Positions 23,390-31,428 of a stretch of DNA of 38,005 nt are shown piece by piece. Numbering within the stretch: position 1 is the stretch's first letter; every line of letters begins with the position of its first letter. Below the pieces are notes generated by a model. The model was not told where the DNA came from, ran no database searches, and was given only the letters and a program-made list of their open reading frames with translations. The translations under genes and the position numbers were made by a program. This stretch comes from a virus, in the IMG/VR virus record IMGVR_UViG_3300044712_000313, positions 1 through 38,005 of that record; one strand, written 5' to 3'.

Positions 23390-24322
23390 CTAAACAAGCC
23401 CATGCGATTGCATGAACTTAGCATCAATTGGGTACCCTAGCCCACCGTCGTCCGAGTCTAGGATCATCGTCTGTGACCGATCGAGGTCGTTCATCACTGA
23501 GTTCTGGAATGCCTCATCGAGCATCTCCGTGTACTGCCGATGTGAGTCGGGACTAAAGAACGGGTTCGGCTTTGCGCCAGTTCCTGGCCAGAGTGCAAGC
23601 TCTGCGAGTGCCCCATACACAAGGCACTCAGGTCTAAGTGCATCAATGATCCTATCTGAGTCAGCACTTAGTGTGTGATTCTTATAATACCTGTATACGA
23701 GCTCTCGTTCAACCTCAATCCGGGGCCAGAACTCAAGCCTAGGCACACGCACGTTGTTTGTGTCAAGTCGTGTTGGTGCAGCAACATACAGGATAGGAGT
23801 GCCAGCGAACGTTCGCTTCGGGTCAATCCGATCAATGTACGCCTGCTGACTCTGTTGAGTGCGTAGCCGCCAGTTCGTGTTGAGATCTCTGATCTCATCC
23901 ATCGCCCTATAGTCAGTTGGGAGGTCCAGGTAGAAGTTGCCGATCCTGTAGGAGATTCCCGCCGGGAGGCTGGTGGGTCCTCCAAAGGCCCTATCAATCG
24001 TCATGCTGGTAACCCCAGCCACCGCTGTGATGGTATACCAGGGGGCGATGTTGTTCGGCGCAATCTGCCTGTTGATCATCGCTGAGGTCCAATCAGTGCC
24101 AACGCCACTCACTGTAGTACTGCCATTTGTGAATACTGCTGTGCCCGTAGTGCTGACTGCCTTAGTCAACAGAGAGGCTTCCGCCCGTAGCTCACTCCAG
24201 TAGTGATCCGTGATCACCCGCTGGTATGTATTCTTAACTGCTTGCTGAATTACCCCGACTGGCGCATCGGGAGCGTAGAGTCTGACCCGATTCCACACCA
24301 TACCAAACGTATCTTGTGCCAT
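23390..24322 (-). CDS. Predicted connector/neck structural protein
   Basis: The 310-residue product has an N-terminal helical part (MVWNRVRLYAPD, AVKNTYQRVITDHYWSELRAEA). Next comes a beta module (GTAVFTNGSTTVSGVGTDW to GISYRIGNFYLDLP, about 57-135) seen in many phage neck and tail proteins, then a helix-rich end. The first gene of the connector block, it starts at ATG 24322 in a TAATG overlap with the HNH gene. That overlap means the HNH gene replaced whatever preceded it without harming this start. An assignment like T7 gp11 (gatekeeper) is possible but unproven. Confidence 0.6.
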   Translation of the reverse strand: MAQDTFGMVWNRVRLYAPDAPVGVIQQAVKNTYQRVITDHYWSELRAEASLLTKAVSTTGTAVFTNGSTTVSGVGTDWTSAMINRQIAPNNIAPWYTITAVAGVTSMTIDRAFGGPTSLPAGISYRIGNFYLDLPTDYRAMDEIRDLNTNWRLRTQQSQQAYIDRIDPKRTFAGTPILYVAAPTRLDTNNVRVPRLEFWPRIEVERELVYRYYKNHTLSADSDRIIDALRPECLVYGALAELALWPGTGAKPNPFFSPDSHRQYTEMLDEAFQNSVMNDLDRSQTMILDSDDGGLGYPIDAKFMQSHGLV

Positions 24323-24705
24323 TAGAGATAACTTTCCAAGTAAGCAATTGCTCGGCGCATTCTATCTGTATCCTCATCAAAAAGCCCTAGAGCAGCATTA
24401 CAGGGTTGGCACAAAATGCCTCTTACCTCTCCCGTAAGATGATCATGGTCTACATTGGTAGCTTTTGAATCAATGTTTAACGCTTTAAGACAAATCAAGC
24501 AACAGCCTCCTTGATCTGCAATACGCTGCTTTAGCTCTGCCTTGTCTATACCATATCGACAAAGAAGGCGTGCTTCTCGTGCACACGCTTTACAACGCCA
24601 CTGCAAACCATCTGCAGCAGCTGCACACTTTGCAAAGTTAGGAAGGGGCAAGTGCTTCTTACAACAGGAGCAACGCTTTTCTGTATCACCCACTTTAATT
24701 TTCAT
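24322..24705 (-). CDS. Endonuclease VII-type HNH endonuclease
   Basis: This is a 127-residue protein with the recombination endonuclease VII fold pattern. N-terminal cysteines are C12/C15 and C38/C41. Paired cysteines C69/C72 and C99/C102 bind structural zinc, and the catalytic VDHDHLTGEVRGILC segment is at 85-99. The single-domain length is typical of mobile (homing-type) phage HNH proteins. It lies just downstream of the intrinsic terminator at 24717-24741, has no clear ribosome binding site at ATG 24705 and is visibly AT-richer than its neighbours. It could be a free-standing homing endonuclease or a captured resolvase. Confidence 0.85.
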   Translation of the reverse strand: MKIKVGDTEKRCSCCKKHLPLPNFAKCAAAADGLQWRCKACAREARLLCRYGIDKAELKQRIADQGGCCLICLKALNIDSKATNVDHDHLTGEVRGILCQPCNAALGLFDEDTDRMRRAIAYLESYL

Positions 24706-24716
24706 AAGCTTAACAG

Positions 24717-24741
24717 AAAAGGGGAGGCACTAAGCCTCCCC
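24717..24741 (-). terminator. Intrinsic terminator after the capsid genes
   Basis: On the minus strand a perfect 8-base-pair stem GGGGAGGC/GCCTCCCC with a 5-base loop is followed at once by TTTTCTGTT. It lies 22 bases after the stop of the last capsid-block gene (24763) and before the HNH gene, so it should end or weaken the abundant capsid mRNA there. Confidence 0.85.
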
Positions 24742-24762
24742 TCCATCCTAACTAGTTAACCC

Positions 24763-25029
24763 TTACCAACCGATGAACCCGAGCTTCTGACTTGCGGCAC
24801 CAGAGGGGACAGCGCCATCAGTGCCGTAGACCGTTAGCGTACCCGACGCCCACGCGGCCCCTTGCACCGTAGCATTGCCCTGAAGGACCAGCACCCCAAG
24901 GATCGTCTGCAGGCCGACAGCGTTCGCTGCCAGTGCATTCACCCCCGTGGTGTTGACCGTCACGGTAGCCGTATGAAGCTTCAGGTCACCAATCCAGTGC
25001 TGTTCTAGACCTGTAACACCGATAGCCAT
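24763..25029 (-). CDS. Small Ala/Gly/Thr-rich virion protein
   Basis: This 88-residue beta-rich protein (LHTATVTVNTTGVNALAANAVG and similar strands) has almost no charged residues after position 20. It follows the capsid genes with a strong GGAGGTTTC ribosome binding site and ends at the capsid terminator. Small beta proteins in this place are often decoration or head-completion proteins. It lacks cysteine, a signal peptide and any recognised family signature. Confidence 0.6.
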   Translation of the reverse strand: MAIGVTGLEQHWIGDLKLHTATVTVNTTGVNALAANAVGLQTILGVLVLQGNATVQGAAWASGTLTVYGTDGAVPSGAASQKLGFIGW

Positions 25030-25038
25030 GAAACCTCC

Positions 25039-25578
25039 TTACCAGCCGTTACGCGGAGGGGCGAGGAATACCGTCCGAGTAGTACCAGTAGCCGTGGTGA
25101 AAGCCTGAACCACAAAGCCCGCACCAACCTGATCGACCTCGTTGGTCTGCGAACCGGAAGCCTTGAAGACCGCCTCAGTCGTAGCCGCGATGAGCTTAGC
25201 ACCCACCACGCCAGTGCCAGTGACCTTCGCATTTACGGGACCAGCAACCTGAATGTACCCATACTGGGAGGTTGAAGGAACCGCGCTTAGGAAGACCCCT
25301 GCCACCACCGGGTTAACCGCACCACCTAGCGCGCCAGTGGTCGCAGCCACTACTGTGTAGTTGCTTAGGTCAGCCCAGTAAGCCACCGCACCCGTAGTGG
25401 GGGCTGTGGCATCCGTCTGAGAACGCTTCACCTTCTGGAACGCCTGCATGCCAAGAGTACCCTGAATGAAGGTAACCTTGCCAAGTTCGCCCGGAATCTG
25501 CTGAGTCGCCTCGTCGGCCAGATTCATGTTGCCCGCTAGACCCTGAATCCAGAGCCCGTCCTGTCGCTTGTCTGCCAT
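25039..25578 (-). CDS. Probable capsid decoration/stabilising protein
   Basis: This is a 179-residue protein with a polar N-terminus (MADKRQDGLW), then low-charge Ala/Thr/Val/Gly-rich strands, directly downstream of the major capsid gene. An AAGGAGC ribosome binding site precedes ATG 25578. The central VVAGVFLSAVPSTSQYGYIQVAG pattern resembles the beta-tulip decoration proteins in many phages (lambda gpD-like: VxxGVLxxxxxxGxxxxVQxxG), which agrees with its position. The assignment is by pattern and context only. Confidence 0.6.
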   Translation of the reverse strand: MADKRQDGLWIQGLAGNMNLADEATQQIPGELGKVTFIQGTLGMQAFQKVKRSQTDATAPTTGAVAYWADLSNYTVVAATTGALGGAVNPVVAGVFLSAVPSTSQYGYIQVAGPVNAKVTGTGVVGAKLIAATTEAVFKASGSQTNEVDQVGAGFVVQAFTTATGTTRTVFLAPPRNGW

Positions 25579-25611
25579 TTTCTCTATAGCTCCTTTCTAA
25601 AACCCTAAGCC

Positions 25612-26673
25612 TTAGGCGAAGCCCCAGAGAACTCGCATGAGCCTAGGAGCCTGACAGGTGAAGTTACCCGCAAACTTGTAGTGGCCCACGACCATGGAGT
25701 TGTCCTGCGCAGGAAGGAACCCAGTGAAGCCGAAGCCAAACAGGGAATCCGTCGAGAGGTAGAACCGGAGGTACTTGGTGTTGAGGAACCAGAGGGTCTC
25801 GCCACTCAGGGCAGAGATGCCTAGCTTAGTGGACTCCATGGTGCTCACCGTGTCAGTACCCGGGGCGTATCGGTCCTGGAAGATCGTAGCGCCGTTGAAC
25901 TTGATACCCTGGAAGCCAAAGTCGGCCGTGGTACCCTCGTAGCGCTGCTGTGCGTGGAAGGCGAGCTTGATCATGCTCATGCCCTTGTTCGTAGTGATAA
26001 GTAGATCAGGGCTCTCAGTTCCATACACCACTGAGTTATACGCCTGCTCTAGGATGGGGTAGGAGAGTGAACCCGAGCTCTGGTCACCCGCCACGTAGCC
26101 CTCAGTCGAAAGAATCGGGCTGTTGATCGCCGAGCCGATGTTGCCGTCGTTACGCGTTAGCGTGAGGTAGGAAGCATAGGTCTCCGCGAAGGGGCCATTG
26201 TTGGAGCCATTCGAAAGGGCCTCAGCAAGACCATTGATGTACTTGGTCCGGTCACCTAGGGCCGTGCCCGTCTGGCCGTGCCGGAAGATGTCCGTTGCTA
26301 GCTTGGCGCTCATCGTGAGGGCCGCCGCCTGCATTAGCATGTCAACATAGTTGAACACTGCCTCAGGACCCGCCATCTCGATCTTGACCTTCTCCAGTAG
26401 CGCGGGCACTGGAACGTTGTAGTACCGAGGCGTGACTGTGCCTCCGGTGAAGATCTGCTGCTGCTTGATGTCGAAGCTCTCACCCGGAACGTAGGGCTGA
26501 ACGTCAAGCATGCCATAGAGGAAGTTCTCCTGCCAGCTGGGGCCTCCAGCGTACTTCTGCAGGCAATTCCTCTTGATGTACGCCATAGTCGGACCGCTCT
26601 TGAAAACTAGGTCCGTGACGCCGGGCACGATGGTCTTTCGAGCAATCGTGTTAACCGGATCAAGAAATGCCAT
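25612..26673 (-). CDS. Major capsid protein
   Basis: This 353-residue protein follows the scaffold gene and is preceded by AAGGAGAG. An N-terminal arm (DPVNTIARKTIVPGVTDLVFKSG) leads into an HK97-fold-like body: a long helix segment around MLMQAAALTMSAKLATDIFRHG, the P-domain strand LLITTNKGMSMIKLAF and the end segment FQDRYAPGTDTVS, then ALSGETLWFLNTKYLRF. The length is normal for a phage coat protein. It should be the most abundant product of the unit from the 27990 promoter to the 24730 terminator. The role is well supported by gene order and by residue pattern. Confidence 0.85.
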   Translation of the reverse strand: MAFLDPVNTIARKTIVPGVTDLVFKSGPTMAYIKRNCLQKYAGGPSWQENFLYGMLDVQPYVPGESFDIKQQQIFTGGTVTPRYYNVPVPALLEKVKIEMAGPEAVFNYVDMLMQAAALTMSAKLATDIFRHGQTGTALGDRTKYINGLAEALSNGSNNGPFAETYASYLTLTRNDGNIGSAINSPILSTEGYVAGDQSSGSLSYPILEQAYNSVVYGTESPDLLITTNKGMSMIKLAFHAQQRYEGTTADFGFQGIKFNGATIFQDRYAPGTDTVSTMESTKLGISALSGETLWFLNTKYLRFYLSTDSLFGFGFTGFLPAQDNSMVVGHYKFAGNFTCQAPRLMRVLWGFA

Positions 26674-26702
26674 TTGTTAACTCTCCTTTAAAAAAGACCC
26701 CG

Positions 26703-27470
26703 TTAGAAGTTCCCTTCCACGAACTCTTTCATGGCTGCAGAAACTCGGTCCCCTGAGGAGGGTGCCTTGTTCGCTGCGTCATTTAGGGAGTTCAGGTAGG
26801 AAACCACGTTAGCCGTAGGCTGAATATGATCGGGGCTGTTGGTCAGTGCTTGGCGTCGACCCTCTGCAATCCACTTCTGCTTCTCGTCTTCCTGCGCCTT
26901 TTCATAGCGCTTTCGACGTTCGTCAGCCGTTAGGCTCTCATAAGCCCTGTAGGGTTCGATACCTTGCTGTAGTGATAGCCGAATGACCTCTCGGGGATCA
27001 ACGTTAAAGCCATTCTTGATGGCGTCATGGGTAAAGGCTGCAACGTCCCCTAGCACACTAGGTAGCATCTTATCCAGTACGTCCACCTTGTTAACCTTAG
27101 CCCTGAGCTCCGCAAGATCCTGCGAAGAGATTCCGAGGTCAGTACCCGAAGCGGCGGGGGCATTTCCTGAACCTAGGGTCTCAAGCTGCGCTCGGAGTGC
27201 ATCCCGTTCAGCAATGAGAGCCTCATTCTTGGGTGCCTCCTCCTCATACCACTTGGCTAGTTCCGCAGCATCGTCCTTGAGCTGGCGCTCCTGGGCGGTG
27301 ATATCGTTTAGCCGAGTGTAGTAATCCTCAGTACGAAGGGAGCCTCGGAAGACATCCCGAGCGAACTCCGTCTGAGAAAAGGCCTTGAAAGCTTCTAGCT
27401 CTGCGCCCGCTAGCTTAGCTTCTCCAGCCTCAATCCACCTCTTGTACTGTTCGTCCTCTTTTCGCGACAT
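26703..27470 (-). CDS. Capsid scaffolding protein
   Basis: This is a 255-residue, acidic, almost wholly helical protein with coiled-coil stretches (ITAQERQLKDDAAELAKWY, ALIAERDALRAQLETL, AQEDEKQKWIAEGRRQ), immediately upstream of the major capsid gene. It has no cysteine. Length, charge and position are those of phage scaffolds, whose C-terminus usually contacts the coat protein. An AAGGAA ribosome binding site precedes ATG 27470. No protease domain is visible, so the scaffold is probably released rather than cleaved by a fused protease. Confidence 0.8.
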   Translation of the reverse strand: MSRKEDEQYKRWIEAGEAKLAGAELEAFKAFSQTEFARDVFRGSLRTEDYYTRLNDITAQERQLKDDAAELAKWYEEEAPKNEALIAERDALRAQLETLGSGNAPAASGTDLGISSQDLAELRAKVNKVDVLDKMLPSVLGDVAAFTHDAIKNGFNVDPREVIRLSLQQGIEPYRAYESLTADERRKRYEKAQEDEKQKWIAEGRRQALTNSPDHIQPTANVVSYLNSLNDAANKAPSSGDRVSAAMKEFVEGNF

Positions 27471-27500
27471 ATTCCTTCGTTACCTCCTGGGGTTTACGGC

Positions 27501-27812
27501 CTAGTAAGGGAACTTAGCGTTAGGACTTTCCAGCCCCTGCTTACCCTCGAAGGACGCTCCACCGGAAATTGCCTGCGCTAGGATCTCAGAAAGGCGAGTT
27601 TTGATCTCATCAATCTCCTCGGCCTGATCCGGGATAATGCTAGCCAGTGAATCCAGAACAAACTGGATCTCATCAAAAACGTCTTTCAGCCCTCCGCCGC
27701 CGCCAGACGGGTTAGGCTTTTCAGACCGCGCCATGGCGCTAAGCCCCTGCGGGGTAGAGCCAGGAGGCGGACCTGACATCTTGCTCGTGCTAACGGGCGG
27801 CATGCTAGCCAT
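27501..27812 (-). CDS. Small helical protein upstream of scaffold
   Basis: This is a 103-residue protein. The first 45 residues are Pro/Gly/Ser-rich and probably flexible. Residues 42-85 form an acidic amphipathic helix (LKDVFDEIQFVLDSLASII, then EEIDEIKTRLSEILAQ). It is the second gene of the capsid unit, six bases after the 39-residue gene, with only a weak ribosome binding site. It may be a head-assembly cofactor. No known family is recognised. Confidence 0.55.
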   Translation of the reverse strand: MASMPPVSTSKMSGPPPGSTPQGLSAMARSEKPNPSGGGGGLKDVFDEIQFVLDSLASIIPDQAEEIDEIKTRLSEILAQAISGGASFEGKQGLESPNAKFPY

Positions 27813-27817
27813 TTAAG

Positions 27818-27937
27818 TTACTTCCCCGTCTTGTTGTTCTGCGCAGGAGCAGGACTAGAATGCCCACCGCCCGGCTTAACAATCGCATCTTTGAAGGGGG
27901 AGTTCACTAGGGTGCTGCCCTTCTTGGTTTCTGCCAT
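27818..27937 (-). CDS. 39-residue protein with FKDAIVKP motif
   Basis: ATG 27937 follows AAGGAGACTATAACGAA, a strong ribosome binding site, and is the first start after the promoter at 27972-28001. The product (MAETKKGSTLVNSPFKDAIV, then KPGGGHSSPAP to NNKTGK) is basic and Pro/Gly-rich. Residues 15-22, FKDAIVKP, are identical to a motif in the 62-residue protein at 23184-23372. It is short enough to be missed by automatic gene finding. As the first cistron it could also act as a leader peptide for the capsid mRNA. Confidence 0.65.
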   Translation of the reverse strand: MAETKKGSTLVNSPFKDAIVKPGGGHSSPAPAQNNKTGK

Positions 27938-27971
27938 TTCGTTATAGTCTCCTTTCGACGGAACTACTGTT

Positions 27972-28001
27972 ATAGTAAAGTCCTAAAGCCCTAGGTGTCA
28001 A
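27972..28001 (-). promoter_or_regulatory. Sigma-70-like promoter for the capsid unit
   Basis: On the minus strand a perfect -35 TTGACA (27996-28001) and -10 TACTAT (27972-27977, four of six consensus positions) are 18 bases apart, with the start of transcription expected near 27965. The -35 overlaps the portal stop codon. The octamer ACTATAAC occurs twice here, around the -10 and just before the ribosome binding site. Together with the terminator at 24717-24741 it frames a separate unit for the scaffold and capsid genes. Confidence 0.65.
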
Positions 28002-30100
28002 GCACTTTCGGAAACTACTGGACGGGTTCCGCCGTCCCGGGTTTCGAAGTGAGGAGCCACCGCGCCCGAAGGAGGTCTGCCCCCTGAGGCATTAGGACCT
28101 GGGGGAGCTGGAGGCCCACCGGCTGGGGCCGGTCCCATTTGTGGAGGGGTACCCCCTGGGGGCATCCCACCGCCCATCTGCTGCTGCGCCATCATCTGCA
28201 TCATCATTTGCTGCATTTGAATCTGCTGCATCTGAAGCTGCTGGAGCTGACTCTGTAGCTGAGCCTGCACTAACTCAGGCGTTGGCCCTTGCATAAGGCC
28301 CTGCTCCCGGGCTTTGACGATCCGCTCTGGCACAGTCTCCGCAGGGTAGGGGCCAATGTCGGGAACGTCAAACTGCGTCCAGACTGTCCAGGGATCCATG
28401 AGGTTCGACCTAAGTAGCTGTAGCATGAACATCTTCTGGGTAGTGTGGCTAACATTGAGCCAAGAGTTTGGCGCCACCTGGAAGGAGAAGAGCTTGTGGT
28501 GTTCCATGGCGCGCTCCTGCCTAGTGCCCTCACCAGCAGGCACAAGGGTACCTGGGTCAAAGTCGAAGTCCTCCCGAGTAAGGCCATCCTTGCCGAGAAG
28601 TTCGATCCTCCTGGGAGCGGAGTACCACTGGAAGAAGCCAACCTTTAGCATCTCAGCTAGCTCAGAAAGGGAGATTTCCATGTTCCTAGACCTTAGCCGT
28701 AGGATTGGGCTGAGCGCCTCCATGAAGCGCTCCATGGTATCAGCTGATGGCATCTGGCCTAGCTGAGAGAGTTGCTGAACGCCGCGCATCCCTGAGGCGT
28801 CATCCATGGCTACTTTGAGGTATTCGATCAGATTGTTATAGATGGTGAAGACCTGCGGGTCAGGACCATCAAGCACCTTGAAGGGCTCCCCCGCCGCTGG
28901 GTTGTAATGGAACTTCACACCAGCCTTCCGGGTGTCTAGCGCATCTAGGGCACTCTTAGGCATAGCTCGCTTGTCAGCTGCCACGCTCCTTCGTACCCAC
29001 TGGTTGAGACCATCCTCCGCTCCTCGGAGTGCTTCGTTAAGGGCATCCTGGAGGGGAATGAGATCTCCCAGCACGCTGGCACCTAGGAGGGTCCAAGGGA
29101 TGGGATCCATGGTAAACCTGACCACAGGGAAGAGCCCGTGCCAGTGAGGGTTGGGGAGGTCCTTAAGGACTGCCTCAGGAGTAAAGATGATTAGCCGGCC
29201 CCTAGGGTAGAGTTTAGCCTCCTCCTTAGTGACCACCGTTCCATCTTCCCTGGTCCAGCCCATTGGGTAGACCGTGTAGGACCATTCGCCCTCACCTAGA
29301 GTGATAGGCTTGTCGCCTAGGTTTAGGGTGTCATCCTTCATGTACGCACGCATCACATCTACGCCCGGTGGGTCCTGAACGTTCTTCTTGCCCTCTAGGA
29401 CTTCCCACTGGGGGCTAACGATAGAGCCCATTCCTGAGGAGCTATCCGTCCTTGGGATTGGTGCCCAGGTGAGCTCCTTACCGAAGATCTTCGGTGCCTT
29501 AGAGGGGAACATGCGCTTGACAGTTTCCAGGGGCATCCGCTGCCGTAGGATCACCCCACGCCAGTCCTGAATACTATCAGAGTAGACCGGATCAATAGGA
29601 ACCACATCTCGGGGGTCAAAGGGGATCAGCTCAAGATCACCTTGCCCACCCTGCAACTCCTTGTTGAAAGTCAGGAGACCATAACCTGTGCCCCCACACA
29701 GGGCGTACAAGAGAATGCTAACTAGCCTCTTATCCGCCTTGGTGTTCTTCCACCATGCTCTCGCAAGCTTGTTAAGCACATCGCCCTGCTTCTTAAACTC
29801 CTCGGCGTAGGTCTCGTAGTTCCAAATCGGCCGCACGTCCGTCAGCGTGGCACACGCTTCCATGGCGATCTTCCGCATCCGGTTGTCCACAATCCTGGAG
29901 ATCGTCCTACTCTTCATCGAGTACTGCTTACCCTCAAGGTAAAGCATCGCCTGAGGCATCTGATCCCAGGCACGCTCCTTCTTGAGGAGAGTCATCCCTT
30001 CGCCATGCTTGATTCTAAGCCAGCTGAGAAGGACCTTTTCCTGCTCATCGGCTGAAGCTACTTTAGCTGCAGCGTTGTCGTAGTTTGATAGTTCAGCCAC
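27998..30100 (-). CDS. Portal protein
   Basis: The product is 700 residues from GTG 30100 (AAGGAG upstream). The N-terminal wing and clip contain LLYALCGGTGYGLLTFNKE, ELIPFDPRDVVPIDPVYSDS and YPMGWTREDG. The central helices PLQDALNEALRGAEDGLNQW and DDASGMRGVQQLSQLGQMPS are typical of the podovirus and siphovirus portals that read a P-x-x-x-x-x-A-DASG pattern. The last 100 residues are a Gln/Met-rich coil followed by a Pro/Gly-rich tail, probably the flexible crown. It lies upstream of the scaffold and capsid genes, the canonical order. The length is within the range for phage portals with crown extensions. Confidence 0.85.
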   Translation of the reverse strand: MAELSNYDNAAAKVASADEQEKVLLSWLRIKHGEGMTLLKKERAWDQMPQAMLYLEGKQYSMKSRTISRIVDNRMRKIAMEACATLTDVRPIWNYETYAEEFKKQGDVLNKLARAWWKNTKADKRLVSILLYALCGGTGYGLLTFNKELQGGQGDLELIPFDPRDVVPIDPVYSDSIQDWRGVILRQRMPLETVKRMFPSKAPKIFGKELTWAPIPRTDSSSGMGSIVSPQWEVLEGKKNVQDPPGVDVMRAYMKDDTLNLGDKPITLGEGEWSYTVYPMGWTREDGTVVTKEEAKLYPRGRLIIFTPEAVLKDLPNPHWHGLFPVVRFTMDPIPWTLLGASVLGDLIPLQDALNEALRGAEDGLNQWVRRSVAADKRAMPKSALDALDTRKAGVKFHYNPAAGEPFKVLDGPDPQVFTIYNNLIEYLKVAMDDASGMRGVQQLSQLGQMPSADTMERFMEALSPILRLRSRNMEISLSELAEMLKVGFFQWYSAPRRIELLGKDGLTREDFDFDPGTLVPAGEGTRQERAMEHHKLFSFQVAPNSWLNVSHTTQKMFMLQLLRSNLMDPWTVWTQFDVPDIGPYPAETVPERIVKAREQGLMQGPTPELVQAQLQSQLQQLQMQQIQMQQMMMQMMAQQQMGGGMPPGGTPPQMGPAPAGGPPAPPGPNASGGRPPSGAVAPHFETRDGGTRPVVSESA
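28173..28268. repeat. Gln/Met codon repeat inside the portal gene
   Basis: Imperfect CTG/CAT triplet repeats (on the plus strand) encode the portal residues from QAQLQSQLQQLQ through QQIQMQQMMM to MAQQQMGG. The run is low-complexity and prone to slippage, and it encodes the C-terminal coil. Confidence 0.7.
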
Positions 30101-30109
30101 TTAAGCTCC

Positions 30110-30406
30110 TTAAACCCAGCAGTTCGGCATGCCTACGCCGTTGCCTTCTTTGTACTCCTGCTTGCCAGTGCGGTGGTTGTAGCCCACATATTCCTTGTTA
30201 ATCCAAGCAGAGTCATCCCGCTTCACGCAGCCATGCTGTTGCATCAAGGCGCGCTCATGGGCTCTGGAGGTCACTTCGACTTCCTGGCCTGTGAACATCT
30301 TCGTAGTGAAGGGGTAAGACTTCTCGGTGACTAGGTGGCTAGAACCATGTGGGCAATAAGGCCAGTCGCCAATTTGGATTTCCTTATTGCAAGTGTCACA
30401 CTGCAT
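30110..30406 (-). CDS. Small zinc-ribbon protein next to portal
   Basis: This is a 98-residue protein with an N-terminal zinc site (C3, C6, C18, H20 in MQCDTC and YCPHG). After it comes a basic beta-rich part with W/Y-rich end segments (WINKEYVGYNHRTGKQEY). The ribosome binding site AGGAA precedes ATG 30406. A small protein of this style next to portal genes is frequent in environmental phages, but its role is not known to me. It has no catalytic motif. Confidence 0.6.
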   Translation of the reverse strand: MQCDTCNKEIQIGDWPYCPHGSSHLVTEKSYPFTTKMFTGQEVEVTSRAHERALMQQHGCVKRDDSAWINKEYVGYNHRTGKQEYKEGNGVGMPNCWV

Positions 30407-30407
30407 T

Positions 30408-30668
30408 TTAAGTTCCTAGAATAGCTGCAACCTGATCCTTCACTGCATCAGTGGCTGCTCTGTACTTGTCTGCAATTACCTTAGCACGGACATCCTTAGT
30501 AGTATTAAGGTAAGAGTTCACTGCTGAGCCTAGGATGTAGCTAGCATACTCATTCATGTCCACAAAGGGGAGACCTGTTACTGGGTTAACCTGCCCAGCT
30601 AGGAAGTTAGAAGTTAGCTCTGTGAGCTCTTTTGCACTTACGATTACTTCACCTTGGATTTTAGCCAT
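30408..30668 (-). CDS. Small helical protein, unknown function
   Basis: I place the start at ATG 30668 (86 residues), with GGGGGG suitably upstream. ATG 30674 is too close to that site. The product is helical, with KDVRAKVIADKYRAATDAVKD at the end. It has no cysteine, signal peptide or membrane segment. It lies between the signal-peptide protein and the zinc-ribbon gene. Not recognised; possibly a small head protein. Confidence 0.5.
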   Translation of the reverse strand: MAKIQGEVIVSAKELTELTSNFLAGQVNPVTGLPFVDMNEYASYILGSAVNSYLNTTKDVRAKVIADKYRAATDAVKDQVAAILGT

Positions 30669-30680
30669 TTTCATCCCCCC

Positions 30681-31418
30681 TTATGGGATTGTCGCCATTG
30701 CGCGCCAAGCGTAGGTATCAGCAGCCGCTTTGGCACAAATTGAAATAGAGTCTGCCACTCCGGCGCCACCCGCGTCGTACCAGATGGCACCCCGGATACC
30801 GGCTGCGCAGGTGGGCTGGGTGCCACCATCCACGATACGAACCGCGCCCGGTTCACCTGTGCTGGACTTGTCGCCGCCCGAGAGTAGCAGGTTGCCACCA
30901 TTGGCGATGCCGGATGTTCCCGCGCCGCCCTTGACGGTCAGGTCGCCGCCTGCGATGGTGGCCCCGGTACTGTCCGAGCCCTTGATCGTCTGGGCGGTGG
31001 CTGTGGCTGCGTCGACGCCGAGCTGGAGAGTGGCTGCGGTGTCTCGCACAAGAGATAGGTCAGCGGATGCTGTAGGGCCGGCCGTTGAAGACCACGAGAA
31101 GGCCGATGCAGCGGGGAGACGAATGCCAGATAGGTGCAGATATCCCGAGATCGTTCCTGAGCCAATCCAGTAAAAGCCAGCACTGCTGGCGAGGGATATC
31201 CCGACAGTGGGGTAAGTGCTAAAGGCGATGCTGGGAGCAGGCGCCGTCCCATCAGGAATCAGAATTGGCCCCGTCGTGAACGTAGTCGGCTTGGCGATGG
31301 TAACCTTAGTGTTGTCCTCAGTAATGCTTGGAGTCCCACCTGTGCCTCCGCCACCATACTGCGCGTTAGCGCCAGTTGCTACTAGAAGGAGGGAAAGTGT
31401 TAAGAAAAGCTTTTTCAT
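30681..31418 (-). CDS. Secreted fibre-like protein with Sec signal peptide (paralogue 2)
   Basis: The product is 245 residues with AAGGAG before ATG 31418. Residues 1-19 are a textbook signal peptide (MKKLFLTLSLLLVATGANA), with predicted cleavage after ANA and mature start QYGGGGTGG. The mature part is beta-rich and Gly/Ala/Thr-rich (ILIPDGTAPAPSIAFSTYPT, GGNLLLSGGDKSSTGEPGAV) and matches the style of phage fibre proteins. It ends in a Cys-containing module (QPTCAAGIRGAIWYD, ISICAKAAADTYAWR). The DNA has no CTAG in 30721-31320. It could be exported into the periplasm during infection or be a virion protein with an unusual leader. Confidence 0.65.
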   Translation of the reverse strand: MKKLFLTLSLLLVATGANAQYGGGGTGGTPSITEDNTKVTIAKPTTFTTGPILIPDGTAPAPSIAFSTYPTVGISLASSAGFYWIGSGTISGYLHLSGIRLPAASAFSWSSTAGPTASADLSLVRDTAATLQLGVDAATATAQTIKGSDSTGATIAGGDLTVKGGAGTSGIANGGNLLLSGGDKSSTGEPGAVRIVDGGTQPTCAAGIRGAIWYDAGGAGVADSISICAKAAADTYAWRAMATIP

Positions 31419-31428
31419 CTTAGGCTCC

